Shown here piece after piece: positions 1 to 9,794 of a stretch of DNA of 64,000 nt (position 1 is the first letter of the stretch; each line of letters begins with the position of its first letter). Made by a program: the position numbers and the translations under genes. Source of the DNA: Bryocella elongata (lineage in GTDB: Bacteria; Acidobacteriota; Terriglobia; Terriglobales; Acidobacteriaceae); assembly GCF_900108185.1 (NCBI RefSeq), contig NZ_FNVA01000004.1:124001-188000 (forward strand), written 5' to 3'. Below the pieces are notes generated by a model. The model saw only the letters and a list, made by a program, of their open reading frames with translations, made no database searches and was not told the origin of the DNA.

Positions 1-90
1 GACTGACAAGCCCTCGTACTTCTTCAGCAACGCATGGTTGCTGTTGAGGTGCGAGGGCTTCAGGTTTTCCGGGGCGAGGTCGAGCGGGTG
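1..90 (-). CDS. possible N-terminal end of a gene running off the left edge
   Basis: Reading the minus strand from 90 down to 1 gives 30 open codons after an in-frame TAG at 93-91. The translation is hydrophilic and protein-like, ending in the residues LLKKYEGLSV. No ATG or GTG lies in this stretch; a TTG at 30-28 is the only conventional start, and no ribosome-binding site is visible. It may be the first codons of a gene whose body lies to the left of the window, or chance. The product is not recognisable. Confidence 0.2.
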
Positions 91-129
91 CTATTGAGCG
101 ATGAGCTGTGACGTTTGGAGCTATGAGGC

Positions 130-885
130 TTAGTTCAGACGCTGCAGTCTTGCGATGAGCTTTTCGGCGAGGGGCTCTCCGCTCTCGGTCCAGAGGAGGC
201 GGGAGCTGATGCCGCAGTGCTTCTCGATGAGCAGGGTGAAGGCGAGGAGCTTCTCGATGTTCTGCTGGATCTTGGCGGCGTCCTGGCGGCTGAGCTCTTC
301 TTCTTCCTGGACCCATGGTGTGTCGAGGCCGAACTCTACGCGGACCTGGCCATTCTGGTCATAGGCGCCAGCGTCGAACTCGGGACCAAAGCCGGCGATG
401 CGAACGCGGGCGGGTTCGAGCTTCCAGCGGGAGGGTTTGGCGGCGGGCATGGTGATGAGGTTCGACGGGCGGGCGTCCTCTTCGTCCTCGATGTCAATAT
501 CGAGGTGACCGGTGGATCTTTCGCTTTCGGAGGCGATGGACTTCATGTCGCTGGGAAGCCAGAGCAGCCAGCGCATCTCGAACTCGTAGGCGACGTCTTC
601 GTGGAGCTGCTCCGTGGCCTCGGCGACGGCGTTCTCGATGATGGCGTCGTCGGTATCGGCGGTGTCGTCAGAGCGGGTGTCGTTGACGAAGATGCGCTGA
701 TAGGTAGGGGACTCGGTCCAATCGATGGGGAAGGCGCTGGCCGCCCAGACGCGACCGAAGAGGCTGCCAGGCTTCCCTTCGCCAGCGACGGTTGCGAACT
801 GGCGCAGCACTCCCGTGAGCGCGCTCGGGAGCGATTCGAGGCGAAAGTTCGGATACCACAGGCTGAGATAGAGCTGATCGGACAT
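130..885 (-). CDS. conserved hypothetical protein, 251 aa
   Basis: This is a soluble protein with no signal peptide or membrane segment. It has an aromatic N-terminus (MSDQLYLSLWYPNF), an acidic low-complexity stretch around residues 75-85 and 125-140, and a C-terminal half with alternating hydrophobic residues. I recognise no enzymatic motif. Proteins beginning MSDQL(Y/F)LS are, from memory, common as uncharacterised proteins in Acidobacteria, so it is probably lineage-specific. The start at 885 is preferred over 897 (which adds MTLT) because it gives that N-terminus; neither has a good ribosome-binding site. It is divergent from the LPS-export gene at 1014, with about 130 bp between them. 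Function unknown. Confidence 0.65.
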   Translation of the reverse strand: MSDQLYLSLWYPNFRLESLPSALTGVLRQFATVAGEGKPGSLFGRVWAASAFPIDWTESPTYQRIFVNDTRSDDTADTDDAIIENAVAEATEQLHEDVAYEFEMRWLLWLPSDMKSIASESERSTGHLDIDIEDEEDARPSNLITMPAAKPSRWKLEPARVRIAGFGPEFDAGAYDQNGQVRVEFGLDTPWVQEEEELSRQDAAKIQQNIEKLLAFTLLIEKHCGISSRLLWTESGEPLAEKLIARLQRLN

Positions 886-1013
886 GGTCAGCGTCATTCT
901 ACGTGGAGCCCGGGCAAGATACGAGCCTCGGGGGCTGAATCCGGCACGGGAGACAGTGGCGGGTTCGTTACGTCGGGCCGCGTGGGGATGAGAGAATCGA
1001 GGCAGGACTCTGG

Positions 1014-3536
1014 ATGAGATTTTCGATTGAACGGCTGCGGTGGTTCCTGGTGGCGGGTGCGGTCCTTCTCATCGCCGGCCTGGTGGCGACCATCGCGATC
1101 AGCTCGTACCGGGCCAAGAAGGCCTTTGTCGAGAAGCTGAAGAACTTCGCTCATATTGCGCATGAGACGAAGAACTTTACGTACTCCGATGCTTTGCTGG
1201 GGCACACCTCGTACACGCTGCATGCGGGCCGGGTGGTGCAGCATGGCGATGGGACCTATTCGCTGTTCGATGTGGCCGTGCAACTGCACAGCAAGACCTC
1301 GACCGAGGTGGATCACATCTATGCCAACGAGATCGAGTATGACCAGAACACGGGTGTGGGCAAGGCCATTGGCGAAGTGCGGATGGAGCTTGAGGTTCCG
1401 CAGTCGGTGGCGGGGACACGGCATGGCACGCAGTCACCTCCGACCGCTGCGGTAACGACATCGCCGCAGGTCGTCTTCGTGGATACCTCCAGCGTGGTGT
1501 ACGTGAAGAAGCTGGGTGTGGCCGCTACGGCGGACGAGGTTCGATTCCGCTGGGGCAAGCTTTCGGCGCGGGCGAAGGGGGCGGAGTTCAGCCCCAACGA
1601 CAGCACGCTGCGGCTTCTGGCCGATGTCCATGCGACGGGGATTCTCCACCAGCAGCAGCTGGACATGACGGCGTCGGAAGCTCTGATTGATCGGAACAGC
1701 AACATCGCCACGTTTGGGCACCCGACGGCTCGTACGGGCAACCGCACGGGCAAGTCCGACTCGGCGATTGTGTACCTGCGCAAGGATGGGTCGATTGAGC
1801 ATGGATCGGCGACGGGGAATGTGGAGCTTACGGAGGGCACAGCGCTGATCAAGGCTGCTCACCTCGATGCGGTGCTGAATGAGAGCTCGGTCCTGGAGTC
1901 CGCGAAGCTCATCGGTGGCGTGACGATGGTGGACTCGAACCCATTGCGGCCGACTCAAGGCAGCGCGCAGACGGTGGATGCGAGCTTCGATGCTACTGGC
2001 GCACCGACGGTGATCGTCGGCCGCGGGCAAGCGGCGGTCGCGATGCAGCAGGGGGCGCCAGGCGGGCGGACCATGCACCGCGCGATGCACGGTGACACGA
2101 TCACGGCGAACTTCGTGCACGACGCAAAGCACGCAGGGGCCGGGCATGCAGGGAACGACGCGCACTCGAGCGCTTCGCTGATCAAAGGACTCCACGCGGT
2201 TGGTTCTGCGCAGGTGAGCGGGGATTCCGTGACTGCGGCTCAGGGTAAGGCGGCGGAGCTGAAGCAGAACGCAGTGGACGCCGATGACCTGGTGGCTTCC
2301 TTTACGCAGACAGCCGAGGGACGGGCGCTGCTGAGGACGCTGGTGGGCACGGGGCACACGAAGCTTCACCAGGAAGGCTCGGAAGGGGATGTCTCCGAGA
2401 GCAGGGCCGATGTGCTGAACGCCGACTTTGTCCCCAGCGCGACGGGAGCCGCTCAACTGGAGACGGCGAAGCAGACGGGGCACTTGACCATGATGAGCCG
2501 GTCTGTCCGGAAGCCGGCAGCGTCGGGCCAAGCACCGGGCAGTTCCAAAGGGCCCGCGACGCCGACGGTTTCGACCGGAAGCGCGGCCGAAGGTACCTAC
2601 GTGGCGGCGACGGATACGTTGACGCTGGTGGGTGGGACGCACTTCAGTGACGGCGAGAATTCTCTGACGGCGAATGAAGTGACGGTTCACGAGGGCTCGG
2701 GCGACGCAGAGGCTCGCGGGAACGTGCTGGCGTCCATTGAGCAGCATGACGCGCAGCCCAGCGGCAAGGTGCGAGAGGCCCAACCGGTGACGCATATCGC
2801 GTCGACGGAGGCGAAGTTTGTCCGTGCCGGGAAGATTGCGGAGTTCCGAGGAACCGACGGAGCGCCGGCCCGGTTGTGGCAGGGCGGCTCCCAGGTGCAG
2901 GCGGCGAATCTGCTCTTCGACGGGGTGCGCCGGTCATTGACGGCACGGCCCGCCGGATCGTCAGGGCTGGTGCGGGCGGTCTTTGCCAGCATGGGCGGAA
3001 CGGGCCAGGTCGTCGGAGCAAAGAAGGCCAGTGGAGAGCGCAAGACGGCTGCGACGATTGTGCATGTGGCCAGCCCGAGGTTGGACTACTCCGACCTGTC
3101 GCGCCAGGCGGTGTTTTCAGGTGGAGTGAAGATCGAAGGAACGATGGGCCAGGTGGAGTCGCAGCGCGCCGTTGCGACGTTGAATCCGTCCAAGCCGGCA
3201 GCACCGGCTGCGGATGGCCCTGCCAGTTCGGCGGCAGCGCAGGCTAACCCGGTCAACGGCACGCTGGAGAAGGTCGTGGTCTATGGCGATGTGCACATGC
3301 GCCAACCGGGGCGCACGGGCACGGGAGATCAGCTGACGTATACGGCGGCCGATGATGAATACGTCCTGACCGGGAGTCCGCCGCATCTACCTCATATTGT
3401 TGATGCCCAGCAGGGAAACGTAACCGGAGCCACGCTCGTCTTCAATAATGCGGGGAGTACGATCATCGTATCGGGGAACCCCGGCCAGCCTGGCGGGCGG
3501 GTTCGGACTGAAACAGAAGTGAGGCAATCGCATTGA
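1014..3536 (+). CDS. LptC/LptA-like LPS export protein, large fused form (840 aa)
   Basis: It probably forms the inner-membrane anchor and periplasmic bridge that pass lipopolysaccharide from LptB2FG to the outer membrane. Residues about 10-30 are one transmembrane segment ([17 protein letters not shown]), followed by an LptC-like region in which a lipid-proximal chain is described by alternating beta strands (residues 40-200). The C-terminal 120 residues look like LptA/OstA (a GDVHMRQPG strand, [14 protein letters not shown], then a final strand pair). The middle has several further beta-rich OstA-like repeats and Ala/Gly/Thr-rich linkers. Canonical LptC is about 190 aa and LptA about 185 aa, so this single chain is more than twice their sum. 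The stop codon overlaps the lptB start by four bases, so the two are translationally coupled. Function is inferred from domain type and neighbour. Confidence 0.75.
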   Translation: MRFSIERLRWFLVAGAVLLIAGLVATIAISSYRAKKAFVEKLKNFAHIAHETKNFTYSDALLGHTSYTLHAGRVVQHGDGTYSLFDVAVQLHSKTSTEVDHIYANEIEYDQNTGVGKAIGEVRMELEVPQSVAGTRHGTQSPPTAAVTTSPQVVFVDTSSVVYVKKLGVAATADEVRFRWGKLSARAKGAEFSPNDSTLRLLADVHATGILHQQQLDMTASEALIDRNSNIATFGHPTARTGNRTGKSDSAIVYLRKDGSIEHGSATGNVELTEGTALIKAAHLDAVLNESSVLESAKLIGGVTMVDSNPLRPTQGSAQTVDASFDATGAPTVIVGRGQAAVAMQQGAPGGRTMHRAMHGDTITANFVHDAKHAGAGHAGNDAHSSASLIKGLHAVGSAQVSGDSVTAAQGKAAELKQNAVDADDLVASFTQTAEGRALLRTLVGTGHTKLHQEGSEGDVSESRADVLNADFVPSATGAAQLETAKQTGHLTMMSRSVRKPAASGQAPGSSKGPATPTVSTGSAAEGTYVAATDTLTLVGGTHFSDGENSLTANEVTVHEGSGDAEARGNVLASIEQHDAQPSGKVREAQPVTHIASTEAKFVRAGKIAEFRGTDGAPARLWQGGSQVQAANLLFDGVRRSLTARPAGSSGLVRAVFASMGGTGQVVGAKKASGERKTAATIVHVASPRLDYSDLSRQAVFSGGVKIEGTMGQVESQRAVATLNPSKPAAPAADGPASSAAAQANPVNGTLEKVVVYGDVHMRQPGRTGTGDQLTYTAADDEYVLTGSPPHLPHIVDAQQGNVTGATLVFNNAGSTIIVSGNPGQPGGRVRTETEVRQSH

Positions 3537-4264
3537 CGATGAGAACGCTTGCCACTGAAGAGCTGACCAAGGCTTACGGTGGACGGCAGGTGGTGCGAGG
3601 GGTAAGCCTCCATATCCGGCAGGGCGAGGTGGTGGGTCTGCTGGGGCCGAATGGCGCCGGCAAGACGACGACCTTCTACATGACGGTCGGCCTGGTGCGG
3701 CCGGACTCCGGGCGGATCCTGACGGACAACTCCGACATCACGCGGACGCCGATGTACCTGCGCGCGCGCGAGTTTGGCATCAGCTACCTTCCGCAGGAGC
3801 CTTCGATCTTCCGCAAGCTGACGGTGGAAGAGAACATCATGGCGGTGCTGGAGACGCTGCAGGTAAGCCTGGAGACGCGCCGGATGCGCATGGAGTCCCT
3901 GATCGCGCAGCTGAACCTGGGACACGTGCGGCGCACGCAGGGCTATGCTCTGTCGGGCGGCGAGCGCCGGCGCGTGGAGATTGCGCGCTGCCTGGCGATC
4001 GATCCGGCGTTCATCCTGCTCGACGAGCCGTTTTCGGGGATCGATCCGATTGCTGTGCTGGAGCTGCAGCAGATCATCCTGGATCTGAAGAACACGGGCA
4101 TCGGGATTCTGATCACCGACCACAACGTGCCGGAGACGCTGAGTGTGACGGACCGCGCGTACATCATCAATGACGGTCGGATCTTCTTCGCGGGCACTCC
4201 CGGGGAGCTGGGGCGGAACCCGGAGGTGCGGCGCATCTACCTTGGGGAACATTTCTCGATGTAG
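3533..4264 (+). CDS. lptB: LPS export ABC transporter ATP-binding protein LptB
   Basis: This is the cytoplasmic ATPase that powers LPS extraction by LptFG. At 243 aa it has the family length. Visible motifs are Walker A (GPNGAGKTT, residues about 39-47), the Q-loop ([17 protein letters not shown]), the ABC signature ([16 protein letters not shown], about 140), Walker B with the catalytic Glu ([13 protein letters not shown]) and the switch His (ITDHNV). The [12 protein letters not shown] stretch is characteristic of LptB rather than of other ABC ATPases. It overlaps the LptC/LptA-like gene by four bases and lies upstream of rpoN, the same order as in proteobacteria. LptF, LptG and LptD are not in the window. 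Confidence 0.95.
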   Translation: MTMRTLATEELTKAYGGRQVVRGVSLHIRQGEVVGLLGPNGAGKTTTFYMTVGLVRPDSGRILTDNSDITRTPMYLRAREFGISYLPQEPSIFRKLTVEENIMAVLETLQVSLETRRMRMESLIAQLNLGHVRRTQGYALSGGERRRVEIARCLAIDPAFILLDEPFSGIDPIAVLELQQIILDLKNTGIGILITDHNVPETLSVTDRAYIINDGRIFFAGTPGELGRNPEVRRIYLGEHFSM

Positions 4265-4517
4265 GTGGGCTCGGGCAATTCCAGGGCCGCTGGCGCCGCA
4301 GGGTACCAGGATCGTTAATCCATCACCCGTTTTCGGAATTGCGCTGTCCGGAATCGCCTCTAATCTTTGGGCAGATGGAATTCGATTCCATGGCTTCCAG
4401 TTTGGGATCGCAGCTGGGCCGCTGCCGGGCGAAATTCTGGTGGCCTGCGGTTTCGGAGTACACTAGGCCCACGCCGGCCAGACAGCATAGGGCCGTCCGG
4501 CAGGCGCGGGTCGAACC

Positions 4518-6074
4518 GTGCTCGGCTGGCGGTTCCGCGGTGAGGTTGAAGAGTTGTTACAACCACGTCTGAACGTCAAGTTGTCGCAGCGCCAGGTGCT
4601 CACGCCCGGGCTTGTTCAGATGGTAGGCGTGCTCGCGCTGACCAAGCTTGAGCTGAAGGACATGATTAACGGGGAGTTGATCGAGAACCCCGTCCTGGAA
4701 GAGATCGACGAGACCTCCGAGACGCTGGACGAGCGTTCGGGCAAGGAAGGCGATCTCGAGCGCAGCGTGGCGGAGATCTCTGCCGAGAGCGAACGTCCTG
4801 AAAAAGATCCGTTTGATGAGATCGACTTTGGCAGCTACTTCCAGGACTTCCTGGACCCCGGATATCGCACTGCCGGCACGCTTGAGGACTACGATAAGCC
4901 CTCCTTTGAACACTTCCTCTCGGCGCCTTCAACGCTGACCGACCACCTCACCTGGCAGTTGGGCTCGATGAGCATCAGCCGGGCGTTGCGGCAGGCTGCA
5001 GACATCATTCTGGGGAACCTGAATGAGGATGGTTATCTCACCGCAACCGATGAGGAGATCGCCGAATCGCTGTCTGGTGAGCTTTCCATCGAAGACGGTC
5101 TGGCGCTGATAGCGCAGGCGCGTGAGGTCGTTGCGCAGCTAGACCCGGTGGGGATCGGCGCTCGCGATCTGCGCGAGTGCCTGTCGATGCAGATACGGGC
5201 GCAGCAGCGCGAGGCCCGCCATGCCGAGGAGCGCGCCACGCTGGGAGAGGAGCAGGCAGAGCATCTGCTGAGCGTTCTTGAACTGGCGTCGACCATCATC
5301 GACCAACACCTGGCGCTGCTGCAGAAGCGCGATATGCGGGAGCTGAACCGGCTCTGCCGCCAGCCTGCGGAGGTGGTCAATGAGGCTGTTGATGTCATCC
5401 GAAGACTCGATCCTCGGCCCGGCCAGCGATACAACCAGTCGGCAACACGACTGATCGAACCGGATGTGGCCTTTGTGCGGCGCGATGACGAGTGGGTGGT
5501 GGTGATGAATGAGGAGGACATGCCCGCTCTCCGGCTGAACAACAGCTACCGCAAGATGCTTCGCGAGAAGAGCGTGGAGCGCGATGTCCGGGAGTATGTG
5601 AAGGAACGCTATAAGTCCGCGATTCAACTGCTTCGGAACATCGAGCAGCGCAAGAACACGATCGTGCGGACGTGCGAGTCGATCGTGCGGCGGCAGCAGG
5701 AGTTCCTGGAGCGTGGGGTGGAAGGCCTGCGGCCGATGATGATCAAGGAGGTCGCCGAGGAGATAGGCGTTCATCCCAGTACGGTAAGCCGGGCTGTCGC
5801 GAATAAATATGTCCACACCACACAGGGCGTGTATGAGCTACGATTCTTCTTCTCCGAGGCCGTAAATGGTCCGGAGGGGGGAGATCTTCCGCTGCCGTTG
5901 CTGAAGCGGAAGGTGAAGAAACTGATTGAAGAGGAGGATCCCCGCAAGCCGTGGACAGATGATTATCTGGCCGCGGAGCTGCAGCGCCAGGGCATCAAGG
6001 TAACGCGCCGCACTGTAGCGAAGTACAGGGAAGACATGCAGATTCCCTCTACGCACCAGCGCCGACAGCGCTGA
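4518..6074 (+). CDS. rpoN: RNA polymerase sigma-54 factor RpoN
   Basis: RpoN directs core RNA polymerase to -24/-12 promoters and needs an AAA+ activator to open them. All three regions are visible. Region I is the Gln/Leu-rich activator-interacting N-terminus (LNVKLSQRQVLTPGLVQMV). Region II is acidic (residues about 60-110). Region III has the core-binding part, a helix-turn-helix (EEIGVHPSTVSRAVANKYV, about 420) and, near the C-terminus, the RpoN box (RRTVAKYREDM). At 518 aa it has normal length. The start given is GTG at 4518; a TTG at 4554 (protein beginning LLQPRLNVKLS) has a GAGG seven bases upstream and would fit the family length equally well. About 250 bp separate it from lptB, and hpf follows. 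No bacterial enhancer-binding protein occurs in this window. Confidence 0.95.
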   Translation: MLGWRFRGEVEELLQPRLNVKLSQRQVLTPGLVQMVGVLALTKLELKDMINGELIENPVLEEIDETSETLDERSGKEGDLERSVAEISAESERPEKDPFDEIDFGSYFQDFLDPGYRTAGTLEDYDKPSFEHFLSAPSTLTDHLTWQLGSMSISRALRQAADIILGNLNEDGYLTATDEEIAESLSGELSIEDGLALIAQAREVVAQLDPVGIGARDLRECLSMQIRAQQREARHAEERATLGEEQAEHLLSVLELASTIIDQHLALLQKRDMRELNRLCRQPAEVVNEAVDVIRRLDPRPGQRYNQSATRLIEPDVAFVRRDDEWVVVMNEEDMPALRLNNSYRKMLREKSVERDVREYVKERYKSAIQLLRNIEQRKNTIVRTCESIVRRQQEFLERGVEGLRPMMIKEVAEEIGVHPSTVSRAVANKYVHTTQGVYELRFFFSEAVNGPEGGDLPLPLLKRKVKKLIEEEDPRKPWTDDYLAAELQRQGIKVTRRTVAKYREDMQIPSTHQRRQR

Positions 6075-6228
6075 TCCGGGCTTTTCTTCTGCCGATGCGA
6101 GTCCGCAGACGCGACACGCTATGACGTCCTTCCCGGGGAGGGACGCGCATGGAAGCCGGGTTTGGAGGAGTCGAACGACAGAGGACGGCTCAAGCGTACT
6201 CTCAGCTCCAGCCAAGGAGATATTCCAC

Positions 6229-6552
6229 ATGACGATCGAGTTCACAGGCCGTCGGACGACGGTAACTTCCCAACTCAAAGCGCAAGTCGAAGCCGGGATG
6301 GAACGTATTTCCCGGGTCACCCGCCGTTGTACCGGCGCGCACGTCATTCTCACTGAAGACAAGTACCGCCACATTGCCGAGATTCTGGTGAAGTGCCGCG
6401 GTGAAGAGCTGGTGGCCCGATGTGAGTCCACCGCCATGGAAGTAGCGCTGCATCATGCGTTGCAGACGGTTGAGCGACAAGCCATCCGGAACAAGCAACG
6501 ATTTGAGACGGTGCGCCAGCACCCGAAGCCGCTTCCCGCAGCTGCCGCGTAG
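6229..6552 (+). CDS. hpf: ribosome hibernation promoting factor, short form
   Basis: This is a small protein that binds the 30S decoding centre in slow growth and blocks translation by forming inactive ribosomes. The 107-aa product starts MTIEFTGRRTTVTSQLKAQV and has the beta-alpha-beta-beta-beta-alpha pattern of the S30AE/YfiA family, with the basic C-terminal helix (ALQTVERQAIRNKQR). It lacks the C-terminal dimerisation domain of long HPF, so it is the short type that would need a partner such as RMF, or would act like YfiA. The start at 6229 is chosen because AAGGAGA lies eight bases upstream; an in-frame ATG at 6121 would add 36 unrelated residues. It lies directly after rpoN, as in enterobacteria. 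Confidence 0.9.
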   Translation: MTIEFTGRRTTVTSQLKAQVEAGMERISRVTRRCTGAHVILTEDKYRHIAEILVKCRGEELVARCESTAMEVALHHALQTVERQAIRNKQRFETVRQHPKPLPAAAA

Positions 6553-6699
6553 CCTCACCGGCTACATATAGAGCAGCTTCCACACCCAGGCCCTCACCAA
6601 CCCCACTGAAGGAACCGCCGCGTCACATTGAATCCGCGTGGATGCTTTGCTGTCGAAAGAGCCAAAGCGATTTTCGCGGGGCAATGCTAGGATGCACGC

Positions 6700-7761
6700 A
6701 TGGCGCGGCGGTCCTCAGAGAAGACGGGAAAGATCCCGAAGATCGAGAAGACCTTGGAGGTTCCCAAGGTCCCCAAGGCTCCTAAAGCGGCAAAACCCTC
6801 GAAGGCCGCAAAGCTTCCGAAGCCCCCCAAGACGAAGAACAAGAGAAAGAAATCGAGCGCGACCACGGTGAGTGGCCGTGAGCTGGCGCACCTGCCGGAC
6901 GGCGAGACGCGCGATCTCGTGATCCTGACGGGGCTGTCGGGCTCGGGCAAGATGTCAGCGGCGAAGGCGTTCGAGGATCTTGGCTACTACTCGGTCGACA
7001 ACCTGCCGATGGAGCTGATTCCAAGCTTCGCGGAGCTGGTTCTGAGCTCGGCTGAGATTACCCATGCGCTGCTGGTGGTGGATGTGCGCGAGGGCAGCCG
7101 GCTGGACCGCTTTCCATCGATCCTGAAGCAGGTGCGGAAGACGCTGCCGACACGCGTCGTCTATCTCGAGGCCAGCGAGGATGCGCTGATCCGGAGGTTC
7201 TCGGAGACGCGGCGTCCTCATCCTCTGCGCCGCGAAGAGACGGTGGTGGACTCGATCCGCGCCGAGCGGGGACGCCTGGAGCCGGTGCGCAACGTCGCCG
7301 ACATTATCCTCGACACCACCAAGTTCAATGTTCATGAGCTGCGCGCGCACATCAACGCTCAGTTTGAGCGGGGGCATGGCGACGGGCAGGCGCTGTCGCT
7401 CTCGGTGATGAGCTTTGGCTTCAAGAACGGCGTGCCCGCCCACGCCGACCTGGTGTTCGATGTGCGCTTTCTGCCGAATCCCCACTTCGTCCCCAAGTTC
7501 CGCAACCTGACGGGGAAGGACAAGCGCGTCGCGAAGTACGTGATGGACTTTCCGCAGACGAAGGAGTTCCTGGACAAGGCTACGGAGATGCTTACGTTCC
7601 TGTTGCCGCACTACATCCAGGAAGGAAAGAGCTATCTCACGGTGGCGATTGGGTGCACCGGCGGACAGCACCGGTCGGTGATGATCGCCGAAGAGTTGCG
7701 AAAGCGGCTGGCCGACGCAGGCTACCGGGCGAAGGCGGAGCACCGCGACATGCCCCGATAG
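6700..7761 (+). CDS. rapZ: RNase adapter protein RapZ-like nucleotide-binding protein with Lys-rich N-terminal tail
   Basis: RapZ family proteins bind nucleotides; in Escherichia coli RapZ delivers the GlmZ sRNA to RNase E and so controls GlcN6P synthase. Here the conserved core begins at about residue 70 (LVILTGLSGSGK) and includes FEDLGYYSVDNLP, the Walker B-like VVDVREGSR and the C-terminal GCTGGQHRSVMIAEEL that is diagnostic of the family. Two oddities stand out. The Walker A reads GLSGSGKM, with Met where Ser/Thr normally contacts Mg-phosphate. The first 55 residues are an added Lys/Pro/Ala-rich tail with repeats of the type KxPKxxK. The family core is about 285 aa; this protein is 353 aa. 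It follows rpoN-hpf, but the ptsN gene that separates hpf and rapZ in enterobacteria is absent. Whether it has an sRNA partner here is unknown. Confidence 0.88.
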   Translation: MARRSSEKTGKIPKIEKTLEVPKVPKAPKAAKPSKAAKLPKPPKTKNKRKKSSATTVSGRELAHLPDGETRDLVILTGLSGSGKMSAAKAFEDLGYYSVDNLPMELIPSFAELVLSSAEITHALLVVDVREGSRLDRFPSILKQVRKTLPTRVVYLEASEDALIRRFSETRRPHPLRREETVVDSIRAERGRLEPVRNVADIILDTTKFNVHELRAHINAQFERGHGDGQALSLSVMSFGFKNGVPAHADLVFDVRFLPNPHFVPKFRNLTGKDKRVAKYVMDFPQTKEFLDKATEMLTFLLPHYIQEGKSYLTVAIGCTGGQHRSVMIAEELRKRLADAGYRAKAEHRDMPR

Positions 7762-7908
7762 TTTCTGGCCCAAAGTCTTCTCCCGGGGAACTGCGCCCTC
7801 TCGCCCGCGGCGCACGTCTCACACCCCAGGGACGACGGCCTGATGCCGAGTCCGCGTACACTCACAGTGGATGGAACGAGCACGAATGAGATTGGCCGGT
7901 AGCCGCGG

Positions 7909-9777
7909 ATGAAGCGCATTCTTCGCCTGTTGAGCTATATGCGACCGTATGCCCTGTACACGGTGGGCGCACTGTTGCTGATGGTCCTTTATGCGTTGAT
8001 GGCGGCGGTGCGCGTGATGCTCATCAAGCCGATCATCGACAACGTGCTGAGCGCCCAGGCGTCTCCGGACAAGGTGCTCGTGTTCCCGATTCCGCATACG
8101 CGGTTGGTGTTCAACCTGCAGTTCCTGATCCCCCATCACTTCCACAATGCGTGGACGGTGGTGGCGGTGGCGCTGATCGGCTCGGCGATCATCAAGTCCA
8201 TAGCGGACTACCTTGGGACCCTGCTGGCCAACAAGGCCGGGTTCGGCATGATCACGGACCTGCGCAACGCGCTCTACGAGTCGATCCTGCGGCGGTCCTC
8301 GGCGTTCTTTCAGCAGCATTCGTCCGGGACGCTGATCTCCACGCTCATCAACGATGTGGAGCGTGTGCAGACGGCGATGGCGACGGTGCTGATCGACTTC
8401 TTCCAGCAGTTTTTCACGATGCTTGTGCTGATCGGCGTGGTGATCATGACGGGCGGCTGGCTGGCGCTGGTGCTGCTGGTGTTTGTGCCGATCATCATCG
8501 TGTCGTCGCGCAAGGTGGGGCGCAGCGTGCGCAAGACGACGCGCAGCGGACAGGACAAGCTGGCCGAGATCCAGAACATCGTGCAGGAGACCATCACCGG
8601 TAACGGGATCGTGAAGGCCTTTGGCATGGAAGCGTGGGAGATGAAGCGGTTCCGCCGGGCCGCGGACAAGCTGCTGCGCGCGAACATGCGGTCGGTGTCG
8701 GTACAGGCGATCAGCTCGCCGTTGATGGATGCCCTTGGAGCTGTGCTGCTGGCGATGCTCCTCTGGCTGGGACGCACGGTTGTCCTTCGTGGAGCGTCGG
8801 AGGGCACCTTCATTACCTTTCTTGGCGCGGTGATCATGCTCTACGATCCGGTCCGCCGGATGCCGACCTACTACAACAGCTTTCAGCAGGCGGTTGGTGC
8901 GAGTGACGAGATCTTCCACTTTATCGACGAGCAGGATGACGTGCGCGAGAGCAAGGGTGCGACGTCCATCAAGGGCTTTGAAAGCGCCATTGAGTTTCGC
9001 AACGTGCACTTTGCGTACGATCGCCATGGCGAGACGCGCGAGGTGCTGCATGGAATCAACCTCACGGTAAGGCGGGGCGAGGTTGTCGCACTGGTAGGGC
9101 CCAGTGGTGGCGGCAAGTCCACACTGGTAAACCTGCTGCCCCGGTTCTACGACGTGACGGCCGGAGAGATCCTCGTCGATGGGCGCAACGTGCGTGACCT
9201 TACACTGGCGTCGCTGCGGGCACAGATCGGCAAGGTGACGCAGGAGACCGTGTTGTTCAACGACACGGTGCGGAACAACATCGCGTATGGCCAGCCCCAC
9301 GTGTCAATCGACGCCGTGAAGTCGGCTGCCGGCGCCGCGCTGGCCGACGTCTTCATCGATCGCCTGCCGGGCGAGTACGATTCGGTGATCGGCGAGAAAG
9401 GCACGCGGCTTTCTGGCGGCGAGCGGCAGCGGCTTGCGATCGCGCGGGCGCTGCTGAAGGACGCGCCGATCCTGATCCTGGACGAGGCGACCTCCGCGCT
9501 GGATACCGAGAGCGAGGCTGCGGTGCAGGCCGCGCTGGCGAACCTGATGCAGGGCCGAACGACTCTGGTGATCGCGCATCGGCTTTCGACGGTGCGCCGG
9601 GCTGACAGGATCGCTGTGCTGGAACAGGGAGCGATCACCGAGCTTGGCACGCACGACGAGTTGCTGGCTCGCAATGGGACCTATGCGAGGTTGTATCGCC
9701 TGCAGTTCGGCGAGGATGCCGAAGAGACAGCTGTCGCAGAGATGGCTACCGCGGCGGGGGCTGAAGGCATCGCATAG
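7909..9777 (+). CDS. MsbA-like lipid A / multidrug ABC exporter (fused permease-ATPase)
   Basis: This is a half-transporter that acts as a homodimer in the inner membrane. The N-terminal half (residues 1-320) has six predicted membrane segments (for example YTVGALLLMVLYALMAAV and FFTMLVLIGVVIMTGGWLAL). The C-terminal nucleotide-binding domain has Walker A (GPSGGGKSTLVNLL, about 400), the signature (LSGGERQRLAIARALL), Walker B (ILILDEATSALD) and the switch His (VIAHRLSTV). Length (622 aa) is normal. The closeness to LPS export genes and the overall type suggest lipid A-core flipping (msbA), but drug or lipid exporters of the same family look alike, so no gene symbol is given. A DinB-like gene begins 17 bases after its stop. 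Confidence 0.85.
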   Translation: MKRILRLLSYMRPYALYTVGALLLMVLYALMAAVRVMLIKPIIDNVLSAQASPDKVLVFPIPHTRLVFNLQFLIPHHFHNAWTVVAVALIGSAIIKSIADYLGTLLANKAGFGMITDLRNALYESILRRSSAFFQQHSSGTLISTLINDVERVQTAMATVLIDFFQQFFTMLVLIGVVIMTGGWLALVLLVFVPIIIVSSRKVGRSVRKTTRSGQDKLAEIQNIVQETITGNGIVKAFGMEAWEMKRFRRAADKLLRANMRSVSVQAISSPLMDALGAVLLAMLLWLGRTVVLRGASEGTFITFLGAVIMLYDPVRRMPTYYNSFQQAVGASDEIFHFIDEQDDVRESKGATSIKGFESAIEFRNVHFAYDRHGETREVLHGINLTVRRGEVVALVGPSGGGKSTLVNLLPRFYDVTAGEILVDGRNVRDLTLASLRAQIGKVTQETVLFNDTVRNNIAYGQPHVSIDAVKSAAGAALADVFIDRLPGEYDSVIGEKGTRLSGGERQRLAIARALLKDAPILILDEATSALDTESEAAVQAALANLMQGRTTLVIAHRLSTVRRADRIAVLEQGAITELGTHDELLARNGTYARLYRLQFGEDAEETAVAEMATAAGAEGIA

Positions 9778-9794
9778 CGGAAGGAGATGGTTTC

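Noticed and set aside
217..1017. Long plus-strand frame over the first hypothetical gene
   Set aside because: It is the antisense shadow of the minus-strand gene, with the Gly/Val/Leu-rich composition typical of such frames.
7819..9300. 493-codon minus-strand frame opposite the ABC exporter
   Set aside because: It lies opposite a gene with all ABC motifs and has the His/Arg/Gln-rich composition of a shadow frame.
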